Source of the DNA: Lactobacillus sp. UBA5804
GTDB lineage: Bacteria; Bacillota; Bacilli; Lactobacillales; Lactobacillaceae
Assembly: GCA_002418055.1 (NCBI GenBank)
Contig: DIDI01000006.1
Coordinates: 1-64,000, forward strand
Reading direction: 5' to 3'
Length of the DNA: 64,000 nt
A model generated the notes under the pieces. It did no database searches. It saw only the letters and a program-made list of their open reading frames with translations, and was not told where the DNA came from. Made by a program: the position numbers and the translations under genes. Below, one piece after another: positions 8,969-23,036 of this stretch (the first letter of the stretch is position 1; each line of letters begins with the position of its first letter).

Positions 8969-9976
8969 TTATTTGTGATTCTCGTTTAGGAAGGCATTGA
9001 TAATTTTGGCTCGCATCGCTAAAAAGATGAGGTTATGCCCAGTGGGGTGTATGCGGTTAGTGAGTAAAATGAGGCCACTTTGGCGCTGACGGTCGCAAAT
9101 CATTAAGGTGCCTGTATAACCAGTATGAAGTAGTACTGAATGGTGGTCCTGTGGATCAAAACGTAAATCCCATCCCCAAGAGCGTGGTTTCACCCCAGCT
9201 GGATTTTTATTTTCATAGAGACTAGCAACGGTCTGCTGGCTGTAAGGTAGCGCTTCTGAGGTAGTGCCAATCATCCCTTGAGTGAAACGAATCAGATCAT
9301 TCATATTGGAAAAGAGTCCAGCACTGCCGCAATCAGCACCAAGCTGTCGTGCTTTGGGGTCATCTGGAATGCCCTGTAACAGGGTGCCATTGAGGACTGC
9401 AGTCGGTATACATGTATCCGCTCTGGGATGAAAACTGGTATGGTCCATGCCCATCTGATTAAACAGCATTTGGGCCACGGTTTGAATGGGTTGCCCAAAA
9501 ATGACCTTGATTACTTGTCCTAATAGAATAAAATTAGTATCAGCATAACGCATCTTGGTATTGAATTCGCTGGTCACTGGTAACTGCATAATCGCCTGTA
9601 ATAATTCATCGTGTGAGAGTTGATTACGGTGGGGAATCCAGCCACGAATGCCACTGGTATGGGTTAATAAATGAGCTAGCTTGATTCGGCGGTCGGGGAA
9701 TTCGGGTAGAAATGTCTGGAGCGGCGTGTCAAACGTGAGCTGGTGTTGATCAACTAATTGTAGTAGAATATTTTCCGTTGCGAGAACTTTAGTCAGACTA
9801 GCCAAATCGTATTCCGCAAACGGGCTTAACTGAGTCCTTTGGGGATAGATACTCGCAAAGCCGCTGGTAGAGGTGAAAACTTGCGCACCTTTGATGAGTG
9901 CATAGTTCACACCAGGCACAATCCGTTCGGCAACCATTGTTTCAATTAAGTGCTGGGTATTGGAAAAATCAATCAT
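8969..9976 (-). CDS. Beta-lactamase family serine hydrolase (class C / EstB-like)
   Basis: A 335-residue penicillin-binding-fold hydrolase. The catalytic SxxK is Ser60-Leu-Thr-Lys63, the Tyr motif is Y144 in RYADTN, and an HTG triad near residue 300 takes the place of KTG. There is no signal peptide or membrane helix, so a cytoplasmic esterase or a peptidoglycan-fragment enzyme is as likely as a carboxypeptidase. The frame extends to 10003, but AAGGAG seven bases before the ATG at 9976 supports the shorter start. It stands alone, divergent from the tRNA pair. The true substrate cannot be told from sequence. Confidence 0.85.
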   Translation of the reverse strand: MIDFSNTQHLIETMVAERIVPGVNYALIKGAQVFTSTSGFASIYPQRTQLSPFAEYDLASLTKVLATENILLQLVDQHQLTFDTPLQTFLPEFPDRRIKLAHLLTHTSGIRGWIPHRNQLSHDELLQAIMQLPVTSEFNTKMRYADTNFILLGQVIKVIFGQPIQTVAQMLFNQMGMDHTSFHPRADTCIPTAVLNGTLLQGIPDDPKARQLGADCGSAGLFSNMNDLIRFTQGMIGTTSEALPYSQQTVASLYENKNPAGVKPRSWGWDLRFDPQDHHSVLLHTGYTGTLMICDRQRQSGLILLTNRIHPTGHNLIFLAMRAKIINAFLNENHK

Positions 9977-10018
9977 AATTAAGCTCCTTGGCGTTGTGTT
10001 CATTATAGTAAAATCAGC

Positions 10019-10047
10019 TTGACAAGACTAGGCCAAAGTAGAATAAT
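10019..10047 (+). promoter_or_regulatory. Promoter of the tRNA-Glu/tRNA-Gln pair
   Basis: A consensus TTGACA at 10019-10024 and AATAAT at 10042-10047 are 17 bases apart, with the first tRNA starting 15 bases further on. Confidence 0.7.
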
Positions 10048-10062
10048 AATATCTGTTGACTT

Positions 10063-10134
10063 TGCCCGTTGGTCAAATGGTTAAGACGCCACCCTCTCAA
10101 GGTGGAGTTACGAGTTCAATTCTCGTACGGGCGA
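10063..10134 (+). tRNA. tRNA-Glu (anticodon CTC)
   Basis: A 72-base cloverleaf. The acceptor stem TGCCCGT pairs with ACGGGCG (one T-G pair at the end). The D loop is TCAAATGGTTAAG. The anticodon stem CCACC/GGTGG encloses the loop CTCTCAA, giving anticodon CTC, and the T arm is ACGAG-TTCAATT-CTCGT. The CCA end is not encoded. The body matches bacterial glutamate tRNAs, but position 34 is C where the usual isoacceptor has T. Such a tRNA should read GAG only. An incorrect first base pair or an undetected odd fold is the main uncertainty. Confidence 0.9.
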
Positions 10135-10139
10135 TTTAG

Positions 10140-10212
10140 TGGGATGTAGCCAAATTGGTAAGGCGGTGGACTCTGAATCCATAATGTTCCGGTTCGATCC
10201 CGGACATCCCAA
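10140..10212 (+). tRNA. tRNA-Gln (anticodon CTG)
   Basis: A 73-base cloverleaf starting with T, typical of glutamine tRNA. The acceptor TGGGATG pairs with CATCCCA. The anticodon stem GTGGA/TCCAT holds the loop CTCTGAA, so the anticodon is CTG, reading CAG. The T arm is CCGG-TTCGATC-CCGG. CCA is not encoded. It lies five bases after the glutamate tRNA and shares its promoter and terminator. Confidence 0.92.
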
Positions 10213-10216
10213 TTAT

Positions 10217-10251
10217 AAAAGCGCAGTGAGCTTGTCTCACTACGCTTTTTG
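10217..10251. terminator. Terminator after the tRNA pair, also facing murT
   Basis: The stem AAAAGCGCAGTGAG / CTCACTACGCTTTT has one mismatch and a five-base loop, and is followed by T runs on the + strand. The mirrored A/T tracts also suit the minus-strand murT transcript. Confidence 0.88.
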
Positions 10252-10267
10252 TTTTTCTGGAGATGCT

Positions 10268-11620
10268 TTACATCCCAGCTTTAATAATCTTCTTTTCAGC
10301 CATCTTTTTGCGTAAGGCCAGCATGGCGGTATATGTTGATAAGATGTACACTTTCTTAGTTGGTAACTTACCAATTTCTTCGATAAGGCTATCATCTTCT
10401 GGATTGATTAAAATCTGACTGTTATCAAATCCGGCAATTTCCAAGCGAAAGGCCATATCATGCCAGCGCTTGCCACCAACTAATAGGCGTTTGATTTGCT
10501 TATGGTGAAGTTCCTCATATTGGGCATCCCAAATCCAAGAGGTATCAATCCCATCGGCATGGTTAGCATTGAGCAGTGTCACTAATGAGTAATCATCGGG
10601 CTCAGTATTCAGTAGTTGTAAAACTTCATCTAACCCAACTGGATTTTTAACTAGAATGAGGTTGAGCTCTTTGCCGCGATAATGAATCAGCTCTTGACGA
10701 CCAAAGATACGTTTGTTGGTCTTAAACGCGGCCTTAACTTCATCGTCCGTTAAGCCAAATTGCCGGGCAACGGCATAAGCACTCAAGGCATTATAAATGT
10801 TATAGGTACCGCCGATTCCGAGCTTATAGTGGCTATTACCCATTTTAAAGTGTAATTCATTCGGGGTTTGGCGGGTGATTTGCGTTACGGTGTAATCAAG
10901 TTGTGGTCGCTCGTACTTACAGTTTGGACAGAAGAAATGACCTAAGTTGGCGTAAATCCGATCATGGTAATGCAAAATGTGTTGGCACTTCGGGCATAAG
11001 ACCCCATCGGTATTGACTGGCGCCATCATATCTGCGTCTGCTGGTGTCCGGTTTAATTCAAAGCCATAGAAGAGGCGTGGATTAGGTAAGTCAATGCTAC
11101 TAAAAATGCTGGCATCACCATTGGCAATTACGGTAGCTTTTGGTGCCAGTTTAATGCCACTAACAATTTTGTCATAGGTAGTATAAATCTCGCCGTAACG
11201 ATCCATCTGATCGCGAAAAATATTGGTTAAGACGAACGTGCTGGGATGCAGCCATTTAGTAACGAGTTTAACGTTTGCTTCATCAACTTCCAGAACTGCT
11301 AATTTACGATTATGATGCTTAGTGTGATGAGCTAAAAAGGCCGTAACGATCCCTTGTTGCATATTGGAGCCACTTGGGTTAGTTAGCACGTCACCATACT
11401 TTTGTTTAAGGGCATTAACAATGAGCGCTGTGGTCATGGTTTTTCCATTAGTGCCAGTCACGATAATTGTCTCGTAGCCTTGGCTTAAATTTGCTAAGAC
11501 GTTAGGATCAATTTTCATGGCAATTTTGCCAGGAAAACTGGTACCACCTCTTAAGACATAATGTAAGAACCAATACGATGTTTTGCCGATAGCTTTAGCT
11601 AAATTCGCTTTTAGATTCAT
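10268..11620 (-). CDS. murT: Lipid II isoglutaminyl synthase, MurT subunit
   Basis: A Mur ligase-like ATP-dependent subunit that, with the GatD glutaminase, amidates D-glutamate of lipid II to D-isoglutamine in the cytoplasm. The 450-residue protein has the ATP-binding GTNGKT (about 56-61) and a zinc ribbon with Cys209, Cys212, Cys231 and Cys234. A C-terminal DUF1727 domain carries the ADGIDTSW segment near residue 354 that is typical of MurT. In most Firmicutes murT and gatD are adjacent; here the gene is followed by a terminator and tRNAs, and is divergent from tdk upstream, so gatD must lie elsewhere or be missing. All catalytic motifs look intact. Confidence 0.9.
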   Translation of the reverse strand: MNLKANLAKAIGKTSYWFLHYVLRGGTSFPGKIAMKIDPNVLANLSQGYETIIVTGTNGKTMTTALIVNALKQKYGDVLTNPSGSNMQQGIVTAFLAHHTKHHNRKLAVLEVDEANVKLVTKWLHPSTFVLTNIFRDQMDRYGEIYTTYDKIVSGIKLAPKATVIANGDASIFSSIDLPNPRLFYGFELNRTPADADMMAPVNTDGVLCPKCQHILHYHDRIYANLGHFFCPNCKYERPQLDYTVTQITRQTPNELHFKMGNSHYKLGIGGTYNIYNALSAYAVARQFGLTDDEVKAAFKTNKRIFGRQELIHYRGKELNLILVKNPVGLDEVLQLLNTEPDDYSLVTLLNANHADGIDTSWIWDAQYEELHHKQIKRLLVGGKRWHDMAFRLEIAGFDNSQILINPEDDSLIEEIGKLPTKKVYILSTYTAMLALRKKMAEKKIIKAGM

Positions 11621-11765
11621 TTTAATTAATCCCTCACTTCAAAAACTAAAACTAATCTTAGCATAGCCACGGGGTTAAAACGAGTAGAAGTGGTGTTCTT
11701 TTCCTGCAGAAAAATGATTTTTCAACTATACTATATAAACGGATAACGTCTAAAGGAGTGGCAAG

Positions 11766-12362
11766 ATGGCACAATTATTTTTCCGTTATGGGGCAATGAG
11801 TAGCGGTAAGTCGATTGAAATTTTAAAAGTAGCACATAATTATGAAGCACAACAGCGGCAAATTGTTCTGCTGACAAGTAGCTTGGATAATCGCAGTGGG
11901 GGAGGAACGGTTGCTTCGCGCATTGGGTTACAGCGACAAGCCATTCCTGTTGATACACAGATGAATATTTATGACTATGTGCAGCAATTAAATACGCAAG
12001 ATGTCGCTACTGGTGCTGGGAAGATTGCATGTGTTTTAATCGATGAAGCGCAGTTTTTGAAAAAGCATCATGTTTTGGAATGCACGCGAATTGTGGATGA
12101 ATTAAAAATCCCCGTGATGACTTTTGGCTTGAAGAATGATTTTCAAAATCATCTGTTCGAAGGCAGTGAAAACTTATTGATTTTTGCTGATAAAATCGAG
12201 GAAATGAAAACGATTTGTCATTATTGCGGTCATAAGGCCACGATGAACTTGCGCGTGACTGATGGAAAGCCCGTTTATCAGGGCGAGCAGGTACAAATCG
12301 GTGGTGATGAAGCTTATTATCCCACTTGCCGCTTCCATTACTATCACCCGGTAGTAGCTTAA
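11766..12362 (+). CDS. tdk: Thymidine kinase
   Basis: Phosphorylates thymidine to dTMP for nucleotide salvage. A type II enzyme of 198 residues with a P-loop (GAMSSGKS, about residues 9-16), the DEAQF Walker B-like motif near residue 97 and a zinc site built from CHYC (about 151-154) and a C-terminal Cys-Arg-x-His. AAAGGAG precedes the ATG. It leads a run of translation-related genes (prfA, prmC, Sua5-type), a gene order common in Firmicutes. Confidence 0.95.
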   Translation: MAQLFFRYGAMSSGKSIEILKVAHNYEAQQRQIVLLTSSLDNRSGGGTVASRIGLQRQAIPVDTQMNIYDYVQQLNTQDVATGAGKIACVLIDEAQFLKKHHVLECTRIVDELKIPVMTFGLKNDFQNHLFEGSENLLIFADKIEEMKTICHYCGHKATMNLRVTDGKPVYQGEQVQIGGDEAYYPTCRFHYYHPVVA

Positions 12363-12413
12363 CTGGGAAAAGTAGCGCGTCAATAGGACCAATGAAAGAA
12401 GGATTTTTAATTC

Positions 12414-13499
12414 ATGGATAAAGTAATGGCGCAACTTGAAGGACTAGTTGCACACTATGAAGAATTACAGGAAATGATGGCTGACCCGGAGATTATCAGC
12501 GATACCAAACGGTATATGGAAATTTCCAAGGAAGCCGCTGATCTGAAAGAAGTCGTTGATAAATATCAACAATATCGAGCAGATCAAAAAGAAATTGCTG
12601 ACAATAAGGAAATAATTTCATCTGAAAATGATGCTGATTTTGTGGCAATGGCAAAAGCTGAGAATTCGGATTTAGAACTTAAAGTGTCAAAATTAGAGTC
12701 ACAAATTAAGCTATTGATGCTCCCTAAAGATCCCAATGATGATAAGGATATCATCATGGAAATTCGTGGTGCTGCTGGCGGGGATGAAGCCTCCTTATTT
12801 GCTGGCGATTTGCTCCGGATGTATGAAAAGTATGCAGAGCGTCAAAATTGGCAGGTTTCAGTAGTTGATAGTGAACAGACCGAAGTCGGTGGTTACAAGC
12901 GCATTGCGATTACGATTACTGGCAATAAGGTTTTTAGTAAGCTTAAGTATGAAAATGGGGCGCACCGCGTGCAACGTATTCCAGTGACTGAATCGCAAGG
13001 TCGGGTGCATACTTCCACGGCTACTGTCGCGGTCATGCCTGAATACCAACAAGTTAACTTGGACCTAGATCCCAAGGATATTCGGGTCGATGTTTATCGT
13101 TCTAGTGGTGCTGGTGGTCAGCATATTAACAAGACGTCTAGTGCGGTTAGAATGACCCACTTGCCAACGGGCATTGTCGTTGCCATGCAGGATCAACGAA
13201 GTCAGCAACAGAACCGTGAAAAGGCAATGGAAATCTTGAAATCACGAGTTTATGACTACTATGAGAGTCAGAATCGTGATCAATATGATGCCAAGCGTAA
13301 AAGCGCTGTCGGTACGGGTGATCGGTCTGAACGAATTCGTACCTATAATTATCCGCAAAACCGTGTGACAGATCACCGCATTGGCTTAACCTTGAATAAA
13401 TTAGATCGCATTATGAATGGCGATTTAGGTGAAGTGATTGATGCTTTAATTTTATATAGTCAGACTAAGCAATTGGAGGAGCTCGCTGAAAATGTCTAA
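12414..13499 (+). CDS. prfA: Peptide chain release factor 1
   Basis: Recognises UAA and UAG stop codons and triggers peptide release on the ribosome. The 361-residue protein carries the catalytic GGQ at residues 234-236 in SGAGGQHINK and the stop-codon-reading PVT tripeptide at 190-192 (PxT in the family). Its 3' end overlaps the prmC start by eight bases. PrmC is the enzyme that methylates the GGQ glutamine, so the pair is functionally coupled. Confidence 0.97.
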   Translation: MDKVMAQLEGLVAHYEELQEMMADPEIISDTKRYMEISKEAADLKEVVDKYQQYRADQKEIADNKEIISSENDADFVAMAKAENSDLELKVSKLESQIKLLMLPKDPNDDKDIIMEIRGAAGGDEASLFAGDLLRMYEKYAERQNWQVSVVDSEQTEVGGYKRIAITITGNKVFSKLKYENGAHRVQRIPVTESQGRVHTSTATVAVMPEYQQVNLDLDPKDIRVDVYRSSGAGGQHINKTSSAVRMTHLPTGIVVAMQDQRSQQQNREKAMEILKSRVYDYYESQNRDQYDAKRKSAVGTGDRSERIRTYNYPQNRVTDHRIGLTLNKLDRIMNGDLGEVIDALILYSQTKQLEELAENV

Positions 13500-14334
13500 A
13501 ACATTACATGATGTTCGACTAATGGCGCATGAGCAGGCAATTGAAGTACGTCCGGAGGATGTGGATTTTGTCTTGGCTGAACGGCTTGATTTATCGCCGA
13601 GTGAATTTCAACTCAAACAGGATTTGGTGGTAACCCCTGAGCAGGAGAAGCAGTTAGTTAAAGATACGAAAAAGCTAGCTCGCGGTGTTTCGCCGCAATA
13701 CGTGCTGGGGTATAGTTGGTTTTATGGCTATAAAATCAAAGTGGCCCCAGGTGTCCTCATTCCTCGGTTTGAAACGGAGGAGTTAGTCGCTTGGGCACTG
13801 AAAAAACTGAAAAACGGGGATAAGGTCTTGGATCTTGGAACTGGGTCAGGCTGTATTTTAGTAGCCCTCGCCCAAGAGGCAGCTAAGAAGCAAGTTACAC
13901 AGCTGCAACTCTATGCCAGTGATATTACTGACAGTGCGCTGAGAATGAGCGAAGAAAACTTCTTGACTTATAAACTTGATGTTACTGTCCGTAAGGCGAA
14001 TATCCTGATTGGGTTAGAGAAATTTGATTGGATCATCTCAAATCCACCTTACATTAAGGAAAATGAACAGGGTTACATGGATCAAAATGTCCTGGAAAAC
14101 GAACCACGTGAGGCACTCTTTGGTGGTAAGGATGGCTTAGCATTCTATCGTCGTTTTGCCCAACAAGTACGTGATCATTTGAATTCACATGGTCAATTTT
14201 TACTAGAATATGGGTTTAGCGAACAGGCGGAGTTGCGGCAATTGTTGACCGATCAGTTACCTGATTTTGAACTGGAATTTAGAAATGATATGGCAGGTAA
14301 GCCACGCATGGTCTATGGAAAGTGGCAAAAGTAA
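13492..14334 (+). CDS. prmC: Release factor glutamine N5-methyltransferase
   Basis: Methylates the glutamine of the GGQ motif in release factors. The 280-residue protein has an N-terminal substrate-binding region and a Rossmann fold with the SAM-binding LDLGTGSGC (113-121). The catalytic NPPY is at residues 184-187. It overlaps prfA, indicating translational coupling, and its end overlaps the longer possible start of the next gene. Confidence 0.96.
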   Translation: MSKTLHDVRLMAHEQAIEVRPEDVDFVLAERLDLSPSEFQLKQDLVVTPEQEKQLVKDTKKLARGVSPQYVLGYSWFYGYKIKVAPGVLIPRFETEELVAWALKKLKNGDKVLDLGTGSGCILVALAQEAAKKQVTQLQLYASDITDSALRMSEENFLTYKLDVTVRKANILIGLEKFDWIISNPPYIKENEQGYMDQNVLENEPREALFGGKDGLAFYRRFAQQVRDHLNSHGQFLLEYGFSEQAELRQLLTDQLPDFELEFRNDMAGKPRMVYGKWQK

Positions 14335-15353
14335 TAATGGAAACAAAGTTTTTTTCTAAAGATGAGATTGCAGCGGCCGTAGCGTTACTAGCTAAAGGGG
14401 AATTAGTCGCCTTTCCAACAGAGACGGTTTATGGCTTAGGCGCACTAGCAACTAATGAAACGGCTGTTAAAAATGTATATCGTGCTAAGGGACGTCCCAG
14501 CGATAATCCGCTGATTGTCACTGTTTCAGACGCTAAGATGATGGCACAATATGCACAGGAGGTTCCCGAAAGCGCCCTTAAATTGATTAAGCACTTTTGG
14601 CCAGGTCCTTTGACCCTGCTGTTATTTGTTAAACCGGGCGCTCTGCCTGATGCAGTTACGGGTGGCCTCAAAACTGCCGCCTTTCGCTGCCCTGATGATG
14701 CCTTAACTCATGATTTAATTGCCCAACTTGGGGCACCAATTGTGGGGCCATCGGCAAATACTTCAACTAAGCCAAGTCCAACCACGGCAACTCATGTTTA
14801 TCATGATTTAAAGGGCAAGATTGCCGGTATTATTGATGGTGGCGAGACTGAAGTGGGCTTAGAGTCAACGATTATTGATTTGTCAGTTGAGCAACCAGTT
14901 GTTTTACGACCGGGGAAGATTACGCCAGCAGAGCTAAGTGCCGTGCTAGGCGAGAGAGTACTTGTGAACACTGGCCAAGTGACTGATCAAGCGGTGCCGA
15001 AAGCGCCTGGCATGAAATACCGTCACTATGCGCCTAGTGCACCAGTGATCGTGGTTGATAATGCTGCTGATTTTAAGCAGCTAACGTTGTCAGCTAGTGT
15101 TGGTGTTATCGCTTTAGATGCGGTGCTAGCAGCATTGTCCATGCCTGAGCGCAATCAGTATGGCTTAGGACGCGATTTGGTTGATGCCGACCACCGCTTA
15201 TTTGACGGACTGCGCTATTTTGATGATCGCCCAGAAATTAAGCAAATTTATGTGCAAGGGTTCAATGAGGGCGAAGCCAGTCTCGCTTATATGAACCGGT
15301 TAAATAAAGCGTCAGCTAACCATCATTATGAGGGAGCTACTAACGAGCAGTAA
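14322..15353 (+). CDS. L-threonylcarbamoyladenylate synthase (Sua5/YwlC type)
   Basis: Makes threonylcarbamoyl-AMP from threonine, bicarbonate and ATP, the first step of t6A37 modification in tRNAs reading ANN codons. The length of 343 residues indicates the two-domain Sua5 form: a YrdC domain (about 10-205, with the PTETVYGLG, KGRPSDNPL and GPSANTS motifs), the linker around KAPGMKYRHYAPSAP and a C-terminal Sua5 domain. The start is uncertain: a GTG at 14322 or an ATG at 14337; neither has a strong ribosome binding site, and both are close to the prmC stop. glyA, which I recall as often lying between this gene and upp in lactobacilli, is not here. Confidence 0.92.
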   Translation: MAKVIMETKFFSKDEIAAAVALLAKGELVAFPTETVYGLGALATNETAVKNVYRAKGRPSDNPLIVTVSDAKMMAQYAQEVPESALKLIKHFWPGPLTLLLFVKPGALPDAVTGGLKTAAFRCPDDALTHDLIAQLGAPIVGPSANTSTKPSPTTATHVYHDLKGKIAGIIDGGETEVGLESTIIDLSVEQPVVLRPGKITPAELSAVLGERVLVNTGQVTDQAVPKAPGMKYRHYAPSAPVIVVDNAADFKQLTLSASVGVIALDAVLAALSMPERNQYGLGRDLVDADHRLFDGLRYFDDRPEIKQIYVQGFNEGEASLAYMNRLNKASANHHYEGATNEQ

Positions 15354-15365
15354 TGCAATGTTTAA

Positions 15366-15400
15366 AAAAACGCAAAAGGGTTTAAACCTTTTGCGTTTTC
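15366..15400. terminator. Terminator after the Sua5-type gene
   Basis: AAAACGCAAAAGG and CCTTTTGCGTTTT form a 13-bp perfect stem with a TTTAAA-containing loop, flanked by A and T runs. Confidence 0.9.
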
Positions 15401-15440
15401 GATTAGAATTAGTGAGAAGTTGATTTTTTAGGAGGCAGAA

Positions 15441-16070
15441 ATGGGAAAGTTTACTGTATTGAATCATCCATTGATCCAGCACAAGTTGACGATTATTCGT
15501 CAAAAGGATACTGGGACCAATGAATTTCGTCAGGTTGTTGGTGAAATTGCCGGTTTGATGGTATATGAAATGACACGTGATTTACCATTGGAAGACGTTG
15601 AAATTGAAACGCCAATTGGCAAGAGCATTCAAAAGCAATTGTCTGGTAAAAAGCCAGTGATTGTCCCAATTTTACGTGCAGGTTTAGGTATGGTGCCAGG
15701 TGTTTTGCAGATGCTACCTTCTGCTCGGGTTGGTCACATCGGGATGTACCGCGATGAAAAGACTTTAAAGCCACATGAATACTTTTTCAAGATGCCACCA
15801 GATATTGAAGATCGTGATTGTATTATCGTCGATCCGATGTTGGCCACTGGTGGTTCTGCTAACATGGCGATTGGTGCGCTTAAGAAACGTGGTGCCACCA
15901 AGATTAGATTAGCTGTCTTAGTTGCTGCCCCAGATGGGGTGAAACACGTTCAAGATGAAAATCCCGACGTTGATATTTATGCCGCTGCCGAAGATGAAAA
16001 ACTGATGTCTAATGGTTATATTTTCCCTGGCCTCGGTGATGCGGGTGACCGCCTCTTTGGTACCAAATAA
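15441..16070 (+). CDS. upp: Uracil phosphoribosyltransferase
   Basis: Salvages uracil to UMP using PRPP. The 209-residue protein has the PRPP-binding loop [11 protein letters not shown] near residue 130 and the PILRAGLGM phrase around 74, and ends with the uracil-binding [10 protein letters not shown] region. TAGGAGG precedes the ATG. It lies directly upstream of the ATP synthase operon without a clear terminator between them, the common Firmicutes order. Confidence 0.97.
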   Translation: MGKFTVLNHPLIQHKLTIIRQKDTGTNEFRQVVGEIAGLMVYEMTRDLPLEDVEIETPIGKSIQKQLSGKKPVIVPILRAGLGMVPGVLQMLPSARVGHIGMYRDEKTLKPHEYFFKMPPDIEDRDCIIVDPMLATGGSANMAIGALKKRGATKIRLAVLVAAPDGVKHVQDENPDVDIYAAAEDEKLMSNGYIFPGLGDAGDRLFGTK

Positions 16071-16175
16071 TTTTTCTTGTGCGATTGAACACGATTACAT
16101 CCCACACAAAAAATTTTAAAGTGCTAAAATGAGGGCGTGTTAGAGTTTTCAACACAAGAAGGGAGGAACGAAGTC

Positions 16176-17134
<959 letters not shown>

Positions 17135-17179
17135 TCTTCAGAATTATCGAGATTAATTTGATAGAGAGAAGGGCAGTAA

Positions 17180-17691
17180 ATGACATTTCAACTATTATTT
17201 GCGGCAGAGGCTGGTAAGTTATATATAGCCAATGCAATTTGGTATTTACTTTGTTTTGCCATTTTGCTGATTGCCGTCAAGCATTACGCTTGGGGCCCCG
17301 TTTCTGAAATGCTGGCGAAGCGTCAACAAAGAATTGTTGAAGATTTAGACACAGCTGCGGAAAATCGTAAGAAAGCAGAAATGCTCGCTAACGAGCGTGA
17401 AGCTGCTTTAAAGCGCTCTAGACAAGATGCCATGAAGGTTCTCTCTGATGCGAATGTGACTGCACAACGGACGAGTGAAACTATCGTGTCTGAAGCTAAT
17501 AATCAAGCTAGCACCATTCGCCAGCAAGCAAAAGCCGATGCTAGTCAGGCCAAGGCTGATGCGCTCAGCAGTGCCCGTGACGAAGTAGCTGATATTTCAG
17601 TAGCGATTGCTGAAAAAGTGATTGCAAAGAACTTATCTGCTGACGATCAAAAAGCTTTGGTTGATCAGTTCATTAAGGGGCTGAGTGATTA

Positions 17692-17692
<1 letters not shown>
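17180..17692 (+). CDS. atpF: ATP synthase subunit b
   Basis: The peripheral stalk subunit: one N-terminal membrane helix (about residues 15-35) and a long charged coiled coil rich in Ala, Glu, Lys and Gln to residue 170. It links subunit a to delta. Its stop codon overlaps the atpH start (TAATG). Confidence 0.95.
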
Positions 17693-19766
<2,074 letters not shown>

Positions 19767-19778
19767 GGAGGTAGTGTC

Positions 19779-22204
<2,426 letters not shown>

Positions 22205-22215
22205 GGTGATGTCAA

Positions 22216-22656
22216 ATGGCAGAACCAGAGCATCTTTTTGAGGTCAAGGTTATTACGACTAGTGGGGTGATTTATGATCATCAAACTAGCATTGTCGACA
22301 TGCGTGCCGTCGATGGACAACAGTCAATTATGTATGGCCATATTCCGCTATTAACACCATTAAGTATTGGTGATGTTACCGTTAAGCGGAGTCGGGAAAT
22401 GGACCAGCGAGTTGATCATATTGCAGTTAGCGGTGGCTATATTGAATTTTCCCACAACGTTGCAATCATTGTGGTTGATAGTGCTGAGCGTGCGCGGAAT
22501 ATTGATTTGAATCGGGCTGAGGCTGCGAAAGAGCGGGCTGAAAAGCATTTGCAAGAAGCTACTCAAAGTCATGATGAACAATCTTTAGCACGTGCACAAA
22601 TCGCATTAAAACGTGCTGTTAATCGGATTAGCGTTTATAATCAGAACAAGTATTAA
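22216..22656 (+). CDS. atpC: ATP synthase subunit epsilon
   Basis: The regulatory subunit of the central stalk. The 146-residue protein has an N-terminal beta sandwich ([17 protein letters not shown], then [12 protein letters not shown]) and a C-terminal helical hairpin rich in Glu, Ala and Arg. It is the last gene of the operon and is followed by a strong terminator. Confidence 0.95.
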   Translation: MAEPEHLFEVKVITTSGVIYDHQTSIVDMRAVDGQQSIMYGHIPLLTPLSIGDVTVKRSREMDQRVDHIAVSGGYIEFSHNVAIIVVDSAERARNIDLNRAEAAKERAEKHLQEATQSHDEQSLARAQIALKRAVNRISVYNQNKY

Positions 22657-22664
22657 ATATTTTG

Positions 22665-22702
22665 AAAAAAGGTGAATGCATGAAAAGCATTCACCTTTTT
22701 TT
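22665..22702 (+). terminator. Terminator of the ATP synthase operon
   Basis: AAAAAAGGTGAATGC and GCATTCACCTTTTTTT form a long perfect stem around a seven-base loop. Confidence 0.95.
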
Positions 22703-22723
22703 CGGATAGAGAGGAAAAGATAG

Positions 22724-22954
22724 ATGATCGCAGTTGGCATCAATGCCGTAATGGAATTACTAATTTATCTTATTTTTATTGGGGTCAGTTTTCAAGCAAT
22801 CAAGTACCTTGATATTGTCCGGTTGATGAAAGTTGGCCATATCTTTGCGAGCCAGGTTTTATTATTATTGCTGGCAATCGGACTTGGCTTTGTTGTTGGC
22901 AGTTTCTTTATCATGTTGATTAATACTTCTAGAGAATTAACTAATTTCTTTTAA
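22724..22954 (+). CDS. DUF1146 family small membrane protein (YwzB-like)
   Basis: A 76-residue protein with two membrane helices (about 9-27 and 44-66) joined by a loop containing WALDIVRL-like residues (here YLDIVRLMK). This matches the DUF1146/YwzB family, which is regularly found between atpC and mbl in Firmicutes. Function unknown. GAGAGGAAAAG precedes the ATG. Confidence 0.8.
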   Translation: MIAVGINAVMELLIYLIFIGVSFQAIKYLDIVRLMKVGHIFASQVLLLLLAIGLGFVVGSFFIMLINTSRELTNFF

Positions 22955-23036
22955 ATATCGGTAAAGTGATGTCTGGCGGAGAGACGCCGGGTTGGCATTT
23001 ATGGTAAAATAATTGGTATATTAGGAGGGTTTATTT

